64,000 nucleotides of DNA from Robiginitomaculum_A sp036478535 (GCA_965224735.1 OZ245059.1:1178001-1242000); one strand, 5' to 3'. Positions 36,293 through 45,525 are shown, counted from the first letter of the stretch. Made by a program: numbers and translations. Notes: a model not told the origin generated them from the letters alone.

Positions 36293-37372
36293 CTACCATA
36301 TTGATCTTATTACCCTATTCACATGTCCCATTTTACGGTCAGCGCGGACTTCAGTTTTGCCGTAGTCGTGGACATATGTTTCAGGTTGAGCCGTGAGCGT
36401 TTCTTTTTGAAAAATATCTTCGCCGATAAGGTTGGTCATTACGACTTGGCAGTTGGGCGTTGGTTCGCCTAAGGGAAGGCCAGTAATGGCGCGAATGTGC
36501 TGCTCAAATTGATCTGTGCAATTCGCGTCCATTGTCCAATGGCCGGAATTGTGTACACGCGGCGCGATTTCATTGACGATTATTTCCCCGCCAGACAGTT
36601 CAAAAAACTCGATCCCTATAATGCCGACATAATCCAGTTTTTCTAAAATGCGTTTTGTGATGGCTTGGGCTTTTCCTTTCACATTTTGCGGATCATTTGC
36701 AGGCGCGGTGCTGGTGTGTAGGCGGTGGTTTTTGTGTACGTTCTCCGCCAGCGGGTAGCACGCGATATTTCCGTCTTGTCCGCGCGCGGCAACACTGGAA
36801 AACTCGCGCACAAAGGGGGCATATTTTTCCAAAATAATATCAGCCTCGCCAAGCCGTGAAAATCCTGATTTCATGTCATGGTGGCTTGTGAACTTTACCT
36901 GCCCTTTGCCATCATAACCAAAGCGTCGGGTTTTTAAAATGCACGGATAGCCAAATTCTTTTATGGCGAGAGTCATATCTTCAATAGAAGTAATATTGGC
37001 AAATTCGACAACGGGGGCGCCTACTTGGTTTTGCAAAAATGTTTTTTCGGTAAGCCGGTCTCCCGAGATTTCGAGTGCCTTGATAGGCGGGAAAACATTG
37101 GTGAAATTCTTTGCCTGTTCTATGGCGGGTAGCGGAATATTCTCGAACTCATAAGTGATGACATCGCAGCTCGTAGCGAAGAGTTCAATCGCGGCCATAT
37201 CTTCATAAGGTGCACAGGTGAGGGCACCGCTGACCTGACTCGCAGGTGTCTTAGCATGGCTATCAAAAATATGCGTGCGAAAGCCAATGTTTTGCGCCGC
37301 TTCGCAAAGCATTTTACCAAGCTGCCCGCCGCCAAAAATACCGATTGTGCTGCCAGGTTTTAATTTAGCCAT
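36293..37372 (-). CDS. purK: 5-(carboxyamino)imidazole ribonucleotide synthase
   Basis: PurK is an ATP-grasp enzyme that makes N5-CAIR from AIR and bicarbonate in purine synthesis. Seen: the start MAKLKPGSTIGIFGGGQLG, VITYEFENIPL, DRLTEKTFLQNQVGAPV, CILKTRRFGYDGKGQ, VREFSSVAARGQDGNI, and IIVNEIAPRVHNSGHWTMDA. I use ATG 37372, where family similarity begins; the frame is open further upstream into purE. This gives 359 residues. It overlaps the end of purE by eight bases. Confidence 0.95.
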   Translation of the reverse strand: MAKLKPGSTIGIFGGGQLGKMLCEAAQNIGFRTHIFDSHAKTPASQVSGALTCAPYEDMAAIELFATSCDVITYEFENIPLPAIEQAKNFTNVFPPIKALEISGDRLTEKTFLQNQVGAPVVEFANITSIEDMTLAIKEFGYPCILKTRRFGYDGKGQVKFTSHHDMKSGFSRLGEADIILEKYAPFVREFSSVAARGQDGNIACYPLAENVHKNHRLHTSTAPANDPQNVKGKAQAITKRILEKLDYVGIIGIEFFELSGGEIIVNEIAPRVHNSGHWTMDANCTDQFEQHIRAITGLPLGEPTPNCQVVMTNLIGEDIFQKETLTAQPETYVHDYGKTEVRADRKMGHVNRVIRSIW

Positions 37373-37862
37373 TAGGGTACTCGTCAACGCTTGCGGTTTG
37401 CGCCTCGCGCCAATTTTGTAATTTTTCAGCCAAAACTTTGTCAAAAAGCGCCAAAATAGCCGCCGCCATAAGGGCCGCATTTTTTGCGCCCGCATTGCCA
37501 ATAGCCAAAGTGCCTACAGGGATGCCGCCAGGCATTTGCGCAATCGATAACAGGCTGTCCATTCCAGAGAGGGCTTTGCTCTCGATAGGTACACCAAGAA
37601 CGGGCAATGTGGTCATAGAAGCAACCATGCCTGGTAGATGCGCTGCGCCGCCAGCGCCCGCTATAATAACTTTAAACCCCGATTTTTTTGCGGATTTAGC
37701 AAATTCGTATAATCTATCGGGGGTGCGGTGGGCGGAAACGACTTTGGCCTGATAAGAAATGCCAAGGCTCTCCAAGATGTCCGCCCCGTGTTTCATGGTT
37801 GGCCAATCGGATTTTGAACCCATAATGAGCGCAATATTGTGATTTTTCTTGTGTAAGGCCAT
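37365..37862 (-). CDS. purE: N5-carboxyaminoimidazole ribonucleotide mutase
   Basis: PurE converts N5-CAIR to CAIR, the step after PurK. Seen: ALIMGSKSDWPTMKHGADIL, KVVSAHRTPDRLYEFA, VIIAGAGGAAHLPGMVASMT, VLGVPIESKALSGMDSLLSI, and MPGGIPVGTLAIGNAGAKNA. ATG 37862 lies six bases after GAGGGG, better than the ATG seven codons upstream (37883). Length 165 residues is normal. Its 3' end overlaps purK by eight bases. The first gene of the pair lies 232 bases from the IS630 insertion. Confidence 0.95.
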   Translation of the reverse strand: MALHKKNHNIALIMGSKSDWPTMKHGADILESLGISYQAKVVSAHRTPDRLYEFAKSAKKSGFKVIIAGAGGAAHLPGMVASMTTLPVLGVPIESKALSGMDSLLSIAQMPGGIPVGTLAIGNAGAKNAALMAAAILALFDKVLAEKLQNWREAQTASVDEYPNG

Positions 37863-37974
37863 GTGGATCCCCTCAGCAGCCATTTGTATTAGAAACGCCA
37901 GACATTAGCTAGATTTGCCCTTAGGTCAAATAATTTCTGTTTCCTCATCCTTGTTGGGAGTTTTTTTAATATGA

Positions 37975-38115
37975 TTGCAGAAAACTTCGAAAATTCTTGA
38001 TATAGACAATGTGCTTGTTCGCCCAATATTGGATGATTATACGCACAGTTTTTTTGACGAAATTAATGTGCTAAAAACCCATATCTTGCAACTAGAGCAT
38101 TCCCTGATTAAGTAG
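37975..38115 (+). pseudogene. Possible gene start interrupted by IS630
   Basis: A frame open from TTG 37975 reads QKTSKILDIDNVLVRPILDD then YTHSFFDEINVLKTHILQLE, which looks like real coding text. It is cut at 38094 by the IS630 end, which supplies the TAG at 38113. A ribosome-like GGGAG is at 37956. An ATG at 37971 is in another frame and stops after nine codons. Sequence right of the IS does not clearly continue it. Low-confidence remnant of unknown function. Confidence 0.3.
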
Positions 38116-38886
38116 ATTCACTTTATGGGTTCCCTTTTGGTTTAAAATGTGATTCACCATGTTTGGAGGTGTATCATGAATAAAACGATTTCCATTGATC
38201 TTCGTCGCCGAGTTGCGGCATTTGTTGATGACGGGCATTCTTGCCGTGCGGCAGCAAGGCAACAGGTTCTATTAAACCAGCACAACAAGGGCGAGCACCT
38301 GGGAGTGGGGAACTTGCGCCCTTCCGCAAATATTTATTAGGTCTCGTCACAGCGGAGCCTGATATAACCTTGTCTGAACTCTGTGGTCGACTGGAGGCAG
38401 AGCACGGGGTAAAAACTTACACTGGATCACTGTCTACCCTGTTGAGGCAAGCTGGGCTCAGCTATAAAAAAAACTCTGCTCGCTACTGTGAGCGGGACAG
38501 ACCAGAAGTTCAGCGCAAACGCCGGGCATGGCATAAGTGCCAGAACCTGATGCGGATGGAGCCTTCTCGCCTAGTTTTCATTGATGAAACCAGCACGAAT
38601 ACCAAGATGACGCGCATGTATGGAAGAGCGCCCAAAGGCGAACGCGCTAAACGAGCTTTACGCGAACGCGGCGCATGGTTCCTGTTCCTACCGCCTTACA
38701 GCCCCGATCTCAATCCAATTGAAATGGCCTTCTCAAAACTAAAAGCGCATCTGAGAAAAGCAAAAGCCCGCACTTATGACGCCCTCTGGAAAGTCATAGG
38801 ACATATCACAAATCAATATTCAAAAAAAGAATGTTGGAACTACTTCAAGACAGCTGGATATGCGTACGACTAAACAGGGAACGCTC
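38095..38886 (+). mobile_element. IS630-family element, internally deleted
   Basis: The ends are imperfect inverted repeats (GAGCATTCCCTGATTAAGTA at left; GAGCGTTCCCTGTTTAGTCG on the other strand at right). They are flanked by the TA duplication (38093-38094, 38887-38888) expected for IS630. The 792-bp length is short for the family, which is about 1.1 kb. The transposase starts at ATG 38176 after GGAGG (MNKTISIDLRRRVAAFVDDG). It loses frame near 38255, where part of the helix-turn-helix is missing, and continues as SKATGSIKPAQQGR. Confidence 0.85.
38176..38873 (+). pseudogene. IS630 transposase, frameshifted and missing the central catalytic part
   Basis: Two frames together resemble an IS630 transposase. 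The N-terminal helix-turn-helix piece (CRAAARQ) breaks off near 38255. The second frame then runs from SKATGSIKPA through SRLVFIDETSTNTKMTRMYG, which holds the first catalytic Asp, to GRAPKGER. There it jumps directly into AKRALRERGAWFLFLPPYSP, with the final Glu in DLNPIEMAFSKLKAHL. The middle, with the second Asp (the VILDNLSSHK-type motif of relatives), is absent. The element therefore cannot encode an active enzyme. Confidence 0.85.
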
Positions 38887-38931
38887 TAAGTAAAACATAT
38901 TTTTACTGTTTAGGTATATTCATTATCCTTT

Positions 38932-39081
38932 AACCATGAACGTTACCACGAAAGCTTGAAAAATGTCACACCTGCTGACGCCTACTTCGGGCGAGCACAA
39001 TCAATTTTAAACAACAGATAAAGGGTAAAACAAAAAACTATCGAACATCGGCGCTTGCAATACCGCAAAGCCGTCGCTTAA
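38932..39081 (+). pseudogene. C-terminal relic of an IS3-family transposase
   Basis: Read from 38932, the plus strand gives NHERYHESLKNVTPADAYFG then RAQSILNNR, a TAA at 39019, and RVKQKTIEHRRLQYRKAVA before a final TAA. This is the characteristic tail of IS3-family OrfB proteins (YHESL, TPADxYFG, LxxR, KTIExRRLQxR). Only the last 50 codons remain, with one nonsense change. Nothing else of the element is recognisable between IS630 and the TetR gene, apart from possible end sequence around 39082-39115. Confidence 0.75.
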
Positions 39082-39181
39082 ATCTGTCTCATTTTATATG
39101 AAGACGGACACTCTACCCCAACTTGATGATATTGAGTTTCCTTTAAACTTGTTGCAGGCAGACAACAGGCTATAGGATCGC

Positions 39182-40441
39182 TTAATGCGACGATAACCCG
39201 GTAAATAGCGGTTCAAAGTAAGCCGCAGAAACAGCAATAGGTGTTGTATTGGGTTGCCATTCTTGGTAAAATTGAGTTGAGGCAAAACGGCGGCCACTGG
39301 ACGTGAAAATAGCGCCAAAAAATATGTGTTCGGCTGTGTCCAAATCGATTGTTCTTACTGAACCTTCCATCATGCCATTAGCAAGAATTTCAGCATAAGA
39401 CGCACGTAACCGTCTTAAACGAGCTTGGATTAAAGCTCTGGGGGCGGGGTCCAAGGCGTGAATTAAATTATATTTCAGTAAGGGATCCAAATTTGTAATA
39501 TGGCCTTCAAAAATCCATCTCATGGCCTGCTCCAACTCAGAAACACGGTCTGTTGCTCCATTATTGGCTGCTAGGTATTGAGATTCTTCAATAAGATTAC
39601 AGGTGCGTTCGAAACAGCTTATAAACAACGTTTCTTTATCGGCGATATGATAATAAAAGGCACCCCGTGTTACGCCTAACTCTTTCGTGATCTCGTCTAG
39701 TGAAAGATTTCTGTAGCCTTTTTTATTTAAATGCCGAGTTCCCACTCGTAAAAATGCATCACGCTTTAGGCGGTTGCGAGTTTCCCTGTCAAAAATAGCT
39801 GGGTACTCGTCTAATTCTGTACGTGTAATTGGTTTATCTGCCTCTCTTTGAACATCCTGAGCGAGACCATTCCTGAGTAAATCGCAAAGATCATCAATGG
39901 CTTTATCCCTATCAGGTTGAGGAACGGCAGCTATCCAACGTGGCAACCAATGGAGGACATTGAATACAAAAAAGGTTGAGGCATTTACGCTGGAAACATC
40001 TACTGACCCATCCTCTAACCCGTCGTTCAAAAATAGCTTGAAGCCCTCAATGTGCTTATTGAACCGAGCTGAAATAAGTGTGAATTCGGGCTTACTAAAT
40101 GCCGTAAAGTCATTTAGTAATGACAAAGGTGAAGACATTCCCGTAAGGGCGTTGGCATGAGTCTGCGCGTGGGCTCGAATGAATGCAATGGCTCGTTCTA
40201 ACCCATTGCGAGCCCTAGCTGCAACTATGATTTCAGCATCAGAAAAATTGCAGGCAAGGCCATAAGCTTCTTCTAAAAGTGCTTCTTTAGACTTGAAATG
40301 ATAACTTATATTGGTTGCGCCTGTACCACGGATACGCGCAATGTCTTCTAGGCGTGTATCATGGTAGCCTTGATTGTTAAATTGCGAGATTGCATCATTC
40401 AGTATTTGATCTCGCTTATTTGTTTTGTTTTCTTCAGGCAT
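39182..40441 (-). CDS. Tandem double-TetR transcriptional regulator
   Basis: One 419-residue protein contains two complete TetR-type units. The first DNA-binding domain reads KRDQILNDAISQFNNQGYHD, LEDIARIRGTGATNISYHF, KSKEALLEEAY. The second (about residues 222-270) reads KRDAFLRVGTRHLNKKGYRN, SLDEITKELGVTRGAFYYHI, ADKETLFISCF. Each is followed by its own helical ligand/dimer domain, joined by a polar linker near residue 200-215. Normal TetR proteins are about 200 residues. It is divergent from the TonB receptor across a 434-base spacer holding a palindrome on the receptor promoter, so it most likely controls the receptor and the SLC13 transporter. The ligand is unknown. Confidence 0.9.
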   Translation of the reverse strand: MPEENKTNKRDQILNDAISQFNNQGYHDTRLEDIARIRGTGATNISYHFKSKEALLEEAYGLACNFSDAEIIVAARARNGLERAIAFIRAHAQTHANALTGMSSPLSLLNDFTAFSKPEFTLISARFNKHIEGFKLFLNDGLEDGSVDVSSVNASTFFVFNVLHWLPRWIAAVPQPDRDKAIDDLCDLLRNGLAQDVQREADKPITRTELDEYPAIFDRETRNRLKRDAFLRVGTRHLNKKGYRNLSLDEITKELGVTRGAFYYHIADKETLFISCFERTCNLIEESQYLAANNGATDRVSELEQAMRWIFEGHITNLDPLLKYNLIHALDPAPRALIQARLRRLRASYAEILANGMMEGSVRTIDLDTAEHIFFGAIFTSSGRRFASTQFYQEWQPNTTPIAVSAAYFEPLFTGLSSH

Positions 40442-40716
40442 AAGAATCAGACTTTGTTTGGTTGTTCAGTTATCGTGTTTTCCTTTAGCAGAAAATTTGG
40501 ACTGACTCAAGCGTGCAGGTCAATTAGACTCAATACAGTGTATAAAAACATTACTAGTTTATCATTTTAGGTAAATTGAGATCATATTTCAAAATAATGG
40601 GGTAGCAGTGAAATGACTTAAGTCTATGAAATTAATATAAATATTACCAAAACTAAGAATATTTTCGGTTTCAGTGTGTCTATTCTACCGTCGAAAAATA
40701 AATAAAATTAAAACTG

Positions 40717-40764
40717 AATAGTATGTATGTTACTATTGACATGATTAAGTTTAATGGTTTTACT
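40717..40764 (+). promoter_or_regulatory. Candidate TetR operator overlapping the receptor promoter
   Basis: A perfect palindrome, AATAGTA-N7-TACTATT, occupies 40717-40737. Its right arm runs into TTGACA (40736-40741), a perfect -35 hexamer; TTTACT lies 17 bases further (40759-40764) as a weak -10. The receptor start is 112 bases downstream. A repressor bound here would block the promoter. A related AT-rich string (ACTATACTATACATACAC, 43730-43747) precedes the transporter gene. Confidence 0.55.
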
Positions 40765-40875
40765 GATCCTTAAGTGCAGGAGCTGACCAAAGAGAGACGT
40801 GTAATACGCGAATTAAAAAACGAGGGAGGTCTCCTTCGCACAATGATCAAACGATCTTAACTCAAGGGGAAAAAA

Positions 40876-43608
40876 ATGCCTAAACAAACCACCAATTTCA
40901 CGAGAAAGTCGATGAAGTGTTATTCGACCTCTCTTGCAGCTCTCATTGTTGGGGGGGCTCTCATGTCAACTCCGTCCGTTGCTCAAGATCAGAAATTCGC
41001 CGATGAAGACATTATTGTCGTTACAGGCTCGTTAATTCGCTCAAAAGCAAAGGATTTTGAAACTCCATCTCCCGTCCAAACACTAGGTGAAGCTCAATTT
41101 AAAGACACAGGCGCTGCTAAAATTCAGGATGTATTTAAAGGGCTCACGGTCAATACGGGTTCCCAGTTAGGTAACCGCCAAAACGCTTTACAGGGCGTTT
41201 CTCAGTTTTCACTACGAGGACTAGGTATTGGCTCAACACTAACATTAGTAAACGGACGTCGCGCAGGCCTAGCGCCGATTACAGATTCATCTGGTGGTCT
41301 GTTTACAGATGCCAACCAATATCCGGTGAATATGATTAAAAAAATCGAAGTACTGACGGATGGTGCGTCTTCAACTTACGGCTCTGAGGCTGTTGCTGGT
41401 GTTGTTAATATTTTTACGCGGAATGATTTTGATGGTTTTGAGATTACGGCAGAAGCTAGAACATCTTCACACGAAGCTTATCAAATGGGCGTTGCTTTTG
41501 GTAAGAATTTTGATCGCGGCCATGTTTCGATTTTTGGTAATTACTACACACAAGGTGGGAACTTCCGTGAAGAATTTGACGTCGTTGCTGATGGCAGTCG
41601 ACTAGAAGATGGTGTTTCAGGTGCTTTTGACTCTTCAACAGGTTCGCCGGGTAGGTTTAACCTTGCCGTCCCAGACGGGAATGGAAACTTTACCCGAGGA
41701 GCGAATACATTAGCTGATCCAGATTGTGTTGCTGCCGGCGGTATACTGGACGGTGCTAATTGCCGCTATCATTTCCTTGATCAGCGTCGCCTAATTGCGG
41801 AAGAAGACCGGATTCAAATTTTCTCTCAAGCTGATTATGACATCACTGACAAATTGAAAGTATTTGCCGAGGCTGGTTACTCTAGAAATGAAATTACTGA
41901 TGGTGCGGGAGGTCTTCTCTCTCGTGTATTTCCAAATGCTGGCGGCTTCTTGGTACCTGCAAGTCACCCTTTTAACTTCTTTATATCTGATGGTGCAGGC
42001 GGAATTACATATGCTGGCCCGGCCGCCTTTGCGGCTAACCCAAACTTGCAAGCCGTTGATCTGATCTACCGAGGCCGTATCCTTGGTGCAGATGGTGATG
42101 GAGAAGAGGGTGCCGAAGATATTGTAACTGTGTTTGGAAATACGCGTCTCCTTGGCGGCTTTGACTATTCCATCAATGAAGATTGGATATTGAATGCAAG
42201 TTATATGTACTCAAAGTCTGATTTCACTCGGGAACAGCCAAGAGATTGGGACATTCAAAGATTCGCAGCTCAAATTGCAGCAGGTAATTGGAATCCATTC
42301 GGCACACGCCTTTCGAACCCGGGCTTAGTATCACCCAAAGATGGCGTGTCTGTCGCAGGAAATTCCGATGGCGTCTATTCAACATTTAATTTAACTCGTC
42401 TTGATAAAGCAGACGTAACGCAAAAAGTTGCCGAAGTGATTTTAAGCGGGGTCACGCCATTTGAGCTTGGGGGCGGCAATGTCGCTCTCGCAGTCGGGGG
42501 GCAACTACGTGAGCTTTCTTTGTCTGATATTCCGGATGGTCGTTATCAGGCCGGTACAAACAGGCTTGGTCAAACTATCCCTGTCGTAACAGGCGAGCAA
42601 ACAGCATACGCTATATTTGGCGAACTTATCTTGCCTGTTATGGATAACCTTGAAATTCAAACCGCTCTTCGATTTGAAGATTATGGAGATGATGGGGGCT
42701 CTACTGTCGACCCGAAGGTGGCTGTCAAATTTGACGTTACGGATCATATCACCCTTCGCGGTTCATGGGGTACTTCTTTCCAAGCGCCGTCTATTCGCCA
42801 GATTTCTGGTGTGATTTCAAATGCTGCGATTCAAGATCCAGCCGATCTAGGTGCGGGTAACTTTAATATAACGGTTATCACACTCGGTTCAGATACTTTA
42901 ACCCCGCAATCGGCTGAAAACCTGAACCTAGGTGTGATTTTCCGTACTGATAATGGTTTCGATTTCACAGCCGACTATTGGACATATGACTACAAAGATC
43001 TGATTTTGCCGGGTGCAGACCCTCAATTTATTTTTGATCAAGTATTTGCTGGCAATTTACCTGCGGACAGAGCTACACGGGAACCAAGTGGACAACCCGC
43101 AAGCGTTGTTGCGAACTTTGTAAATAGCGGTTCTGCTAAAACCAGCGGTATTGACCTTGTTGGTCGCTATAAATTCGAGGCAATAGGTGCGGATATGACT
43201 CTAGATGTATCAACGACAATTATTACGAAGTTCGATTCTTCTGCGTTTGGTGATATTAAAGGCAATCGAAATTTCACAAATGGCTTTGGTTCTGCTCCTG
43301 ATCTTCGCATAAATGGTGGCCTGTCCGTTGATAAAGGGCCGCATTCTGGCAATATCACAGTCCGTCATATTGGCTCTTACAATAATGATCAGAATAGCAC
43401 TCAAGTTCCGTCACAAACGACAGTAGATGCTCGTTATGCTATCAGTCTAGACGGGTTTTTAGGTGGAGAGTCGACAGTTCTGGGCTTTGGTGTTGTCAAT
43501 CTTTTCGATACAGCCCCGCCAAGATTGGCGCAGCGTCCGTTCTATGATGAAGAAGTTCATGACCTTCGCGGACGTCAACTTTATGTCAACGTAAAGCAAA
43601 GTTTCTAA
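40876..43608 (+). CDS. TonB-dependent outer-membrane receptor
   Basis: A 910-residue outer-membrane active transporter. It has a signal peptide (SLAALIVGGALMSTPSVAQ), a TonB box (EDIIVVTGS) and a plug domain: TGAAKIQDVFKGLTVNTG, FSLRGLGIGSTLTLVNGRRA, KIEVLTDGASSTYGSEAVAG, VVNIFTR. A 22-strand barrel follows, ending in aromatic Phe (LYVNVKQSF). It belongs to the large receptor family common in caulobacterial and sphingomonad relatives, lacking an STN domain. It is preceded by AAGGGG and the palindromic promoter. The SLC13 transporter follows on the same strand after 190 bases, suggesting uptake of one organic anion across both membranes; this is inference. Confidence 0.93.
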   Translation: MPKQTTNFTRKSMKCYSTSLAALIVGGALMSTPSVAQDQKFADEDIIVVTGSLIRSKAKDFETPSPVQTLGEAQFKDTGAAKIQDVFKGLTVNTGSQLGNRQNALQGVSQFSLRGLGIGSTLTLVNGRRAGLAPITDSSGGLFTDANQYPVNMIKKIEVLTDGASSTYGSEAVAGVVNIFTRNDFDGFEITAEARTSSHEAYQMGVAFGKNFDRGHVSIFGNYYTQGGNFREEFDVVADGSRLEDGVSGAFDSSTGSPGRFNLAVPDGNGNFTRGANTLADPDCVAAGGILDGANCRYHFLDQRRLIAEEDRIQIFSQADYDITDKLKVFAEAGYSRNEITDGAGGLLSRVFPNAGGFLVPASHPFNFFISDGAGGITYAGPAAFAANPNLQAVDLIYRGRILGADGDGEEGAEDIVTVFGNTRLLGGFDYSINEDWILNASYMYSKSDFTREQPRDWDIQRFAAQIAAGNWNPFGTRLSNPGLVSPKDGVSVAGNSDGVYSTFNLTRLDKADVTQKVAEVILSGVTPFELGGGNVALAVGGQLRELSLSDIPDGRYQAGTNRLGQTIPVVTGEQTAYAIFGELILPVMDNLEIQTALRFEDYGDDGGSTVDPKVAVKFDVTDHITLRGSWGTSFQAPSIRQISGVISNAAIQDPADLGAGNFNITVITLGSDTLTPQSAENLNLGVIFRTDNGFDFTADYWTYDYKDLILPGADPQFIFDQVFAGNLPADRATREPSGQPASVVANFVNSGSAKTSGIDLVGRYKFEAIGADMTLDVSTTIITKFDSSAFGDIKGNRNFTNGFGSAPDLRINGGLSVDKGPHSGNITVRHIGSYNNDQNSTQVPSQTTVDARYAISLDGFLGGESTVLGFGVVNLFDTAPPRLAQRPFYDEEVHDLRGRQLYVNVKQSF

Positions 43609-43622
43609 GACAGAAAATCTAA

Positions 43623-43642
43623 GTGGAGCCTCCGGGCTCCAC
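43623..43642 (+). terminator. Hairpin after the TonB receptor gene
   Basis: GTGGAGCC and GGCTCCAC form a perfect 8-bp stem with a TCCG loop, 15 bases after the stop codon. No strong T run follows, so it may be only an attenuating or RNA-stabilising hairpin, leaving partial read-through into the transporter gene. Confidence 0.5.
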
Positions 43643-43800
43643 ACTTACCTCCATACAGGTGAAAATCTTCTCGTGCTCCTTATGAATGCTGAATTTCACA
43701 ACTTTGCTAATACGTTTGAAAAAAATTCAACTATACTATACATACACGGACTATGTCACACGTCCGAAATTCCAGAAGACTTAACAGGACACGATATAAC

Positions 43801-45264
43801 ATGACACAGGATCAATTAGTTGGACGCCAATTACATAATATTATTAGACTCATTGCTGGGCCACTTATAGGTTTACTCATTTTCATGCTATTCCGTCCAG
43901 AGGGTGTTTCTATAGAAGCCACAGCTGTCGCTGCAATTGGAACATGGATGGCCATTTGGTGGGCAACTGAAGCTACCCATGTCGCAGTTACTGCATTATT
44001 GCCCTTGTTTTTATTCCCGCTTTTATCCATTGGTTCGATGAATGTTACGGCTGCTTCTTATGCTCATCCGATCATCTATTTGTTTCTTGGGGGCTTTATT
44101 ATGGCTATCGCCATTGAAAGGTCCGGGTTGCATTTACGTGTCGCACTAGGAGTTTTTCAGTTAGCCGGAGTCAAATCAAGAGCATTGGTCGGTGGTTTTA
44201 TGGTTTCTGCCGCACTTATCAGTATGTGGATATCAAATACATCGACGACGTTAATGATGTTACCCGTGGCTATGTCCGTTGTGCATGTCGTGCGCGAAAC
44301 AATGGATGATCTTGCCCCTAAACAGATCAGTAATTTTGAAGTCTGCATGTTTCTTGGACTCGCTTATGGGGCGACTATGGGCGGCGTAGCAACATTGGTG
44401 GGTACACCGCCAAATGTATTTATGACGGGCTTTATGGAAAGCACTTATAATATCGAGATCGATTTTGCGCGGTGGATGATTATTGGTATCCCGCTTACTG
44501 TCGTTATGTTACCCATCACTTGGTTTGTTTTAACACGTGTTATGTTTCCGATAAATTTCACAGCTTCTGAAAGAACGAAAACACATATTGCCGTTCGCAA
44601 TGCTGAGCTTGGCAAAATGTCTAAAATGGAAAAGCGCGTTGCTATACTGTTTATTGTTTTGATCGGGGCGTGGATATTTCGCAAACCCATCATTTCGGTT
44701 ACAGGCCTTACGGAACTCACTGACCCCGTTGTTGCGATGGGAGCAGCTATTGCGGCATTTTTAATACCGAGTGGAAAAAAGGGCGAAGCCCTCATGACAT
44801 GGGAAGCCACAAAGAAAGTGCCCTGGGGTGTTTTGATACTCTTTGGGGGCGGCCTTGCTTTAGCGGCGGCAATGACTAGTTCAGGCTTGACAGGTTGGAT
44901 GGGTAAGCAGTTGGCGCCCCTGGGAACAATCAATACTGGTTTGCTCATATTATGTGCCTGTCTTTTGGTTATTTTCTTGACAGAACTCACCAGTAATCTC
45001 GCTACAACAGCCACATTCTTACCGATTATGGCAGCTATTGCTGTAGAGACAGGGCAAGATCCGCTGATTTTTGTAATCCCGGTAACACTCGCTGCGAGTT
45101 TTGCTTTTATGCTTCCCGTAGCGACCCCGCCAAATGCGATTGTTTTCAGCTCAGGACGAGTGTCTATTCCACAAATGATGAGAGCGGGGTTGGTTTTGAA
45201 TCTCGTAGGCGTGACCGTATTGACAGTCGTGGCTCTTATTCTCGTTCCAAAAGTCTTTGGATAA
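43801..45264 (+). CDS. SLC13/DASS-family anion transporter
   Basis: An inner-membrane sodium-coupled carrier or exchanger for dicarboxylates or related anions. Two SNT-type motifs are visible, as expected: MWISNTSTTLMMLPVAMS and ELTSNLATTATFLPIMAAI, with GTPPNVFMTGF and ATPPNAIVFSSGRVSIPQM downstream of each half. About 11-12 hydrophobic segments are present. I start at ATG 43801 after AGGA; the longer frame from 43753 adds 16 charged residues and lacks a ribosome site. This gives 487 residues. It lies downstream of the TonB receptor and likely shares its regulation. Confidence 0.9.
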   Translation: MTQDQLVGRQLHNIIRLIAGPLIGLLIFMLFRPEGVSIEATAVAAIGTWMAIWWATEATHVAVTALLPLFLFPLLSIGSMNVTAASYAHPIIYLFLGGFIMAIAIERSGLHLRVALGVFQLAGVKSRALVGGFMVSAALISMWISNTSTTLMMLPVAMSVVHVVRETMDDLAPKQISNFEVCMFLGLAYGATMGGVATLVGTPPNVFMTGFMESTYNIEIDFARWMIIGIPLTVVMLPITWFVLTRVMFPINFTASERTKTHIAVRNAELGKMSKMEKRVAILFIVLIGAWIFRKPIISVTGLTELTDPVVAMGAAIAAFLIPSGKKGEALMTWEATKKVPWGVLILFGGGLALAAAMTSSGLTGWMGKQLAPLGTINTGLLILCACLLVIFLTELTSNLATTATFLPIMAAIAVETGQDPLIFVIPVTLAASFAFMLPVATPPNAIVFSSGRVSIPQMMRAGLVLNLVGVTVLTVVALILVPKVFG

Positions 45265-45413
45265 AGTTTCGAAAAATTAACTGTGCTTTTTCTAAGGATT
45301 TTGTTTTTAAGGCAAATGAAATTTTATCAATCTCAGGAGTAACCCTGTTCAATATATTGCAGGTTAGTTCAAAGTAAATGCCAATTTAGTATCCACTTTT
45401 CAGGTCTAAACCC

Positions 45414-45430
45414 CCCGTCTTCCAGACGGG
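45414..45430. repeat. Small GC-rich hairpin, IS200/IS605-like
   Basis: CCCGTCT and AGACGGG form a 7-bp stem with a TCC loop, followed by TAGCTTTAGC. Subterminal hairpins of this kind occur at the ends of IS200/IS605 elements. No TnpA or TnpB gene is nearby, so this could be an end left behind or chance. Confidence 0.3.
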
Positions 45431-45455
45431 TAGCTTTAGCATAAATTGTAGGCTT

Positions 45456-45525
45456 ATGACAGAAGACCTCCCAAATATGAAACCGGCTTGCCGTGAAGTT
45501 TCATATTTGGGAGGTCTTCTGTCAT
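45456..45525. repeat. Perfect 28-bp inverted repeat with 14-base loop
   Basis: The arms 45456-45483 and 45498-45525 are exact reverse complements (arm begins ATGACAGAAGACCTCCCAAA). The loop is CGGCTTGCCGTGAA. One arm abuts the point where IS630 similarity ends. No T run follows, so it does not look like a terminator. Confidence 0.95.
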
